A stretch of 64,000 nucleotides of DNA, taken from Bacillota bacterium (GTDB taxonomy: Bacteria; Bacillota; Clostridia; Tissierellales; Sedimentibacteraceae). Positions within the stretch are counted from its first letter, which is position 1. Every line of letters starts with the position of its first letter. The notes beneath the pieces were generated by a model. The model did no database searches. It had not been told where the DNA came from and saw only the letters and a list, made by a program, of their open reading frames with translations. Positions 61,400 through 64,000 of the stretch are shown piece by piece. The stretch lies in the NCBI GenBank assembly GCA_023453025.1, contig JAEXUD010000008.1, positions 62,001 to 126,000 of the forward strand, in the 5' to 3' direction. A program made the position numbers and the translations under genes.

Positions 61400-61432
61400 A
61401 GCAGGGCGAGTTTTGTACTCGCCCGTTATTTA
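61400..61432. terminator. Terminator after the hflKC unit
   Basis: GGGCGAG, loop TTTTGTA, CTCGCCC, then GTTATTTA. It overlaps the stop codon of the convergent methyltransferase gene. Confidence 0.65.
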
Positions 61433-62262
61433 TCATATAAGTTAAATTTCAAAACATCCCTGCCGAGCTTGAAAACAAAAATCCTTTGTGCTTCACGGGC
61501 TGCCTTTATATTCCCGGTCAATTTGAACATAAATTTATAATATCCGTTCAAATCTTCAATTCTCTTATCATCATTAAAATAAAGTGTATGTAAATACTTT
61601 ATACCTCCGTCCAGGCTTTCAACTTCATCAGGCTTGTCAAAGCCCCATAATATCTGAGCATTTGTTTTCTTAAGTGAAGGCTGATATTTAGACATTTTGG
61701 CAGTTGTCTTTGAAAAGGCATCAAAGATAATCTCCGCCCCGGTGAATTTACTTTTTAAAGCAGCTAATAAATTCTTAACCTCTGTTTCACTTAAGTACAT
61801 TAACAATCCTTCTGCAATTATCAGCACCGGCTCTCCTGAGTAGCTTATCCGGCTCATCCAGTTATAATCTGTTGCCGATGAACCAATCATTTTGTATTCA
61901 TCATTTTCATAAAAATAGTTTTTCTTTAATTCGATAACCTCAGGAAAATCCAGGTCATACCAACACTTTGCTTCTCCCTTGACTCTCATGACTCTTGAGT
62001 CCAGTCCGCAGCCTAAATGCAGCACAATGCAGCCGGGATTTTTCTTAATAAAATAATCCGTGTAATCATCAATTATCACAGCCCTTAAGCTCATAAAAAT
62101 TTGAATTTTTTTTGCAATTTTCAATTTTTTGAAATCATAATTCACACTTCGGATAATTTCCTCAGCTTTTTTGTCCTTTATAATCATATTGTTTTTGCTC
62201 ATTAATGCCTTGCCGTACAAAGGGATAAACAAGGTCTCATTTACATTGCTCAATTTAACCAT
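61426..62262 (-). CDS. Leucine carboxyl methyltransferase-family (LCMT/PPM1) SAM methyltransferase
   Basis: A 278-residue class I SAM-dependent enzyme. The SAM loop IVLHLGCGLDSRVMRV near 80 with its Asp-Ser-Arg is specific for the LCMT/PPM1 family, followed by WYDLDFPEVIELKK near 103 and AEGLLMYLSETEVKNLLAAL near 150. Bacterial members are often called O-methyltransferases of polyketide or tetracenomycin type; no such cluster is nearby, so the substrate is unknown. ATG 62262 with GGAGAAAGAT. Confidence 0.85.
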   Translation of the reverse strand: MVKLSNVNETLFIPLYGKALMSKNNMIIKDKKAEEIIRSVNYDFKKLKIAKKIQIFMSLRAVIIDDYTDYFIKKNPGCIVLHLGCGLDSRVMRVKGEAKCWYDLDFPEVIELKKNYFYENDEYKMIGSSATDYNWMSRISYSGEPVLIIAEGLLMYLSETEVKNLLAALKSKFTGAEIIFDAFSKTTAKMSKYQPSLKKTNAQILWGFDKPDEVESLDGGIKYLHTLYFNDDKRIEDLNGYYKFMFKLTGNIKAAREAQRIFVFKLGRDVLKFNLYDK

Positions 62263-62364
62263 ATCTTTCTCCGGATATTAAAATTTGTTATATTATACCC
62301 ATTCTCTGGCTTTATATAAGACATAACTCTTTTAAGGAGCATCTTCAATTTGTTTTTCAAGCTC

Positions 62365-62586
62365 TTATAAATCCATTTTATTCAAAACATCTCTCAATAT
62401 CTTTGCTTCTTCCTTGCTGAGCGTTACTCCTTTTCCCATCCTTTCATGCTCAGGAGACCATTCTCTTATATCAACCTTTGGCTCCCTGTCATTCCAGCTC
62501 ACCATGTTTACTTCCTTTGTCCAGCCTCTTGACGATTCAGAAAGAACAGCAAGCTCATCTGTAATTTCATATTTAATATCTGCCAT
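62365..62586 (-). CDS. PC4/YdbC-like small nucleic acid-binding protein
   Basis: A 73-residue protein of the YdbC/transcriptional coactivator p15 (PC4) family. ELAVLSESSRGWTKEVNMVS with WNDREPKVDIREWSPEHERM is the beta-sheet that binds single-stranded DNA in characterised members, and the C-terminal helix is TLSKEEAKILRDVLNKM. ATG 62586 with AAGGAGC. It is a single gene upstream of a methyltransferase gene. Confidence 0.88.
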   Translation of the reverse strand: MADIKYEITDELAVLSESSRGWTKEVNMVSWNDREPKVDIREWSPEHERMGKGVTLSKEEAKILRDVLNKMDL

Positions 62587-62639
62587 AATTGCTCCTTATT
62601 TTTTTATTTTAATTAATTTTATCAAATAATTGTAAATAA

Positions 62640-63815
62640 TCAAGGGTGATATTTTTTAAATATGCTTACCTTTTCAATTCTGTCGAAGGCTTCCTTCAAT
62701 ACATCCTTGTTCACTGTGCATGCAATACGAATGTAGCCCTCGCCGCTGTTTCCAAAAGCATTTCCCGGCAGAACAAGCACATGTGCCTCATTAAGGAGTA
62801 TATCTGCCGCTGCTTCAGACGTAAGTCCTGAATCCTTAATGCTTGGAAACAGATAAAATGTCCCCATAGGAGGATAGATAACATGCATATTGTGTATCTT
62901 GTTGATTCTTTCAGCTGCATAAAATATTCTGCTCTTAAACTCTTCAATAATCTTCGGCTGAATTTCTTTTCTGTGTCTAAGGGCATGTATCGCAGCTCTT
63001 TGTGATATGGAGGGAGCAGTAAATACAACATTCTCATTTATTTGCTGCACTACCTCGATAATGTAATCCGGTGCTATTATATTTCCTATCCTCCAGCCGG
63101 TCATAACAAAATTTTTTGAAAATGAATTTATTGTTATGGTTCTTTCCTTCATTCCCGGCAGTGAAGCAATAGGTAAAAAAGGCTGCTCAAAGCTGAATGC
63201 AGTATAAATATCATCTGCAATAACAATTAAATCATACTTTTTGGATATATTTGCTATAATGTTCATTGATTCAATTGTCAGGCAGCATCCTGTAGGATTT
63301 GACGGTGTATTGATTATGATGGCTTTGGTTCTTTCATTGATCAGTTCTTCAAGTCTTTCTTTGTTTATTTGATAATTTTCATTTTCATAGGTTGGATACT
63401 CTATCGGCACACCTCTTGCCAGCCTCACCTGGTGAGGATATGGAGTGAAGAACGGAGACTGTATTATTACCTCATCTCCATCGTCTATAATAGTTTCCAA
63501 TGTCAGATACATAGCATGGCAGCCTGAGGTTGTCACAAATATTTCCTTGTCCTTCACATCCATGTTGTATTCTTTCTTGTAAAATTTGCAGATTTCAGAC
63601 TTTAACTCCGCATCGCCGCTGAAATCGGTGTACTTGGTATGCCCGTTGTGAGCATCCCTGAAGGCACTGTCAATTATCGTGTCCGGGGTTGTCAAATCCG
63701 GGTCGCCAAGACTCAAGTTAATTAAATCATCAAATGTCTTGGCAAGCTCAGCAGACTTTCCCATTGCAGTGCTGTCTTCGGTCCAATATCTTTTTGCAAT
63801 AAATTTATTTTTCAT
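62640..63815 (-). CDS. PLP-dependent aminotransferase, class I/II (first of a tandem pair)
   Basis: A 391-residue AspB/MalY-like fold-type I enzyme. TTSGCHAMYLTLETIIDDGD near 95, INTPSNPTGCCLT near 168, VIADDIYTAFSFEQPF near 200 and the PLP lysine in INSFSKNFVMTGWRIGNIIA near 235 are present; GYIRIACTVNKDVL near 365 carries the carboxylate-binding Arg. Probably transaminates an amino acid, with substrate unknown. Its ATG overlaps the ribosome binding region after the stop codon of the next upstream gene, also an aminotransferase, so the two are coupled. Confidence 0.9.
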   Translation of the reverse strand: MKNKFIAKRYWTEDSTAMGKSAELAKTFDDLINLSLGDPDLTTPDTIIDSAFRDAHNGHTKYTDFSGDAELKSEICKFYKKEYNMDVKDKEIFVTTSGCHAMYLTLETIIDDGDEVIIQSPFFTPYPHQVRLARGVPIEYPTYENENYQINKERLEELINERTKAIIINTPSNPTGCCLTIESMNIIANISKKYDLIVIADDIYTAFSFEQPFLPIASLPGMKERTITINSFSKNFVMTGWRIGNIIAPDYIIEVVQQINENVVFTAPSISQRAAIHALRHRKEIQPKIIEEFKSRIFYAAERINKIHNMHVIYPPMGTFYLFPSIKDSGLTSEAAADILLNEAHVLVLPGNAFGNSGEGYIRIACTVNKDVLKEAFDRIEKVSIFKKYHP

Positions 63816-63822
63816 TCTTCAC

Positions 63823-64000
63823 CTATATTTCTCTTAATAATTCAGCAAATTTATCAAGTCCGACCCTTAGTGTTTTTGAATCAAATGCATATCCGATTCT
63901 CACACAGTTTTCCATTTCAAAGCATGAACCCGGTGTAAAAAGAACACCTTTTTCTCTCAATAATTTTACACACAAGTCATAAGAAGGCATTTTTTTATTA
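63823..64000 (-). CDS. PLP-dependent aminotransferase, C-terminal end (runs off the window)
   Basis: The last 58 codons of a frame that enters from the window edge and ends with TAG at 63825-63823. The text MPSYDLCVKLLREKGVLFTP, then GSCFEMENCVRIGYAF and RVGLDKFAELLRE, is the C-terminal domain of a class I/II aminotransferase (LL.E.GV...PG..F, with R of VRIGYA binding the substrate carboxylate). It lies seven bases before the next aminotransferase start, so a two-gene operon of related enzymes is likely. Confidence 0.8.
   Translation of the reverse strand, partial: NKKMPSYDLCVKLLREKGVLFTPGSCFEMENCVRIGYAFDSKTLRVGLDKFAELLREI

Overview
The window is a 64 kb stretch of low-GC chromosomal DNA from a Gram-positive, anaerobic, spore-forming member of the Clostridia. 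Three things support this. Intergenic DNA is AT-rich and ribosome binding sites are strong and purine-rich, with occasional TTG and GTG starts. Energy genes are anaerobic (pyruvate formate-lyase, an acyl-CoA/acetate CoA-transferase, N-acyl amino acid hydrolases, a cysteine desulfidase homologue). Sporulation genes are present (a SipL-like SPOCS+LysM protein, YyaC, a SpoIID-like protein with peptidoglycan-binding repeats). An amino-acid-fermenting clostridium of the Tissierellales/Sedimentibacter type fits, but the genus is an inference. I see no rRNA, tRNA, CRISPR array, prophage, transposase or complete insertion sequence.

Layout. 1-16.8 kb: end of a GAF-domain protein, a DUF4153 membrane protein, tcdA, a YbaK deacylase, a universal stress protein, pflBA behind a ZTP riboswitch, a coiled-coil protein, a DUF1858 redox protein, D-cysteine desulfhydrase, a glutaredoxin-like protein, a cysteine-rich DUF11-like protein, an LTA-synthase-like sulfatase, a 2-hydroxyacid dehydrogenase, a nitroreductase, DegV and a GIY-YIG protein. 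16.9-31.5 kb: mtnN, a lipid kinase, cardiolipin synthase, a DMT transporter, an O-antigen-ligase-like protein, pyrG with a short attenuator-like leader, sipL, a Mpv17-like protein, and the conserved yybS-gdpP-rplI-dnaB cluster. 31.7-42.5 kb: folC; a sigma-54 activator with an M20 hydrolase downstream and, divergently, a sigma-54 promoter driving a cysteine desulfidase homologue, an orphan transporter and a second M20 hydrolase; a secreted Ctp protease; yyaC. 42.6-49.6 kb: DUF975 and YczE membrane proteins, then the FMN-riboswitch-controlled operon ribD-ribE-ribBA-ribH, which ends with a HAD phosphatase, beside the decayed 3' end of an acyl-CoA thioesterase gene. 49.8-64 kb: a 2-hydroxyacid dehydrogenase, a run of N-acyl-D-amino-acid deacylase, M20 deacylase and CoA-transferase, an old-yellow-enzyme reductase, a SpoIID/peptidoglycan-binding protein, hflKC, a methyltransferase, a PC4-like protein and two aminotransferases.

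The most informative points are these. The rib operon carries its own HAD phosphatase, a candidate for the usually unlinked dephosphorylation step. The sigma-54 unit looks like a dedicated route for taking up and breaking down an acylated or peptide-bound, probably sulfur-containing, amino acid. The pyrG transcript appears to begin inside a terminator hairpin with an A10-C4 tract, which suggests CTP sensing by slippage. The yyaC ribosome binding site lies inside a strong hairpin. A repeat-like insert separates the FMN riboswitch from ribD, and related sequence recurs near 50.8 and 55.1 kb.
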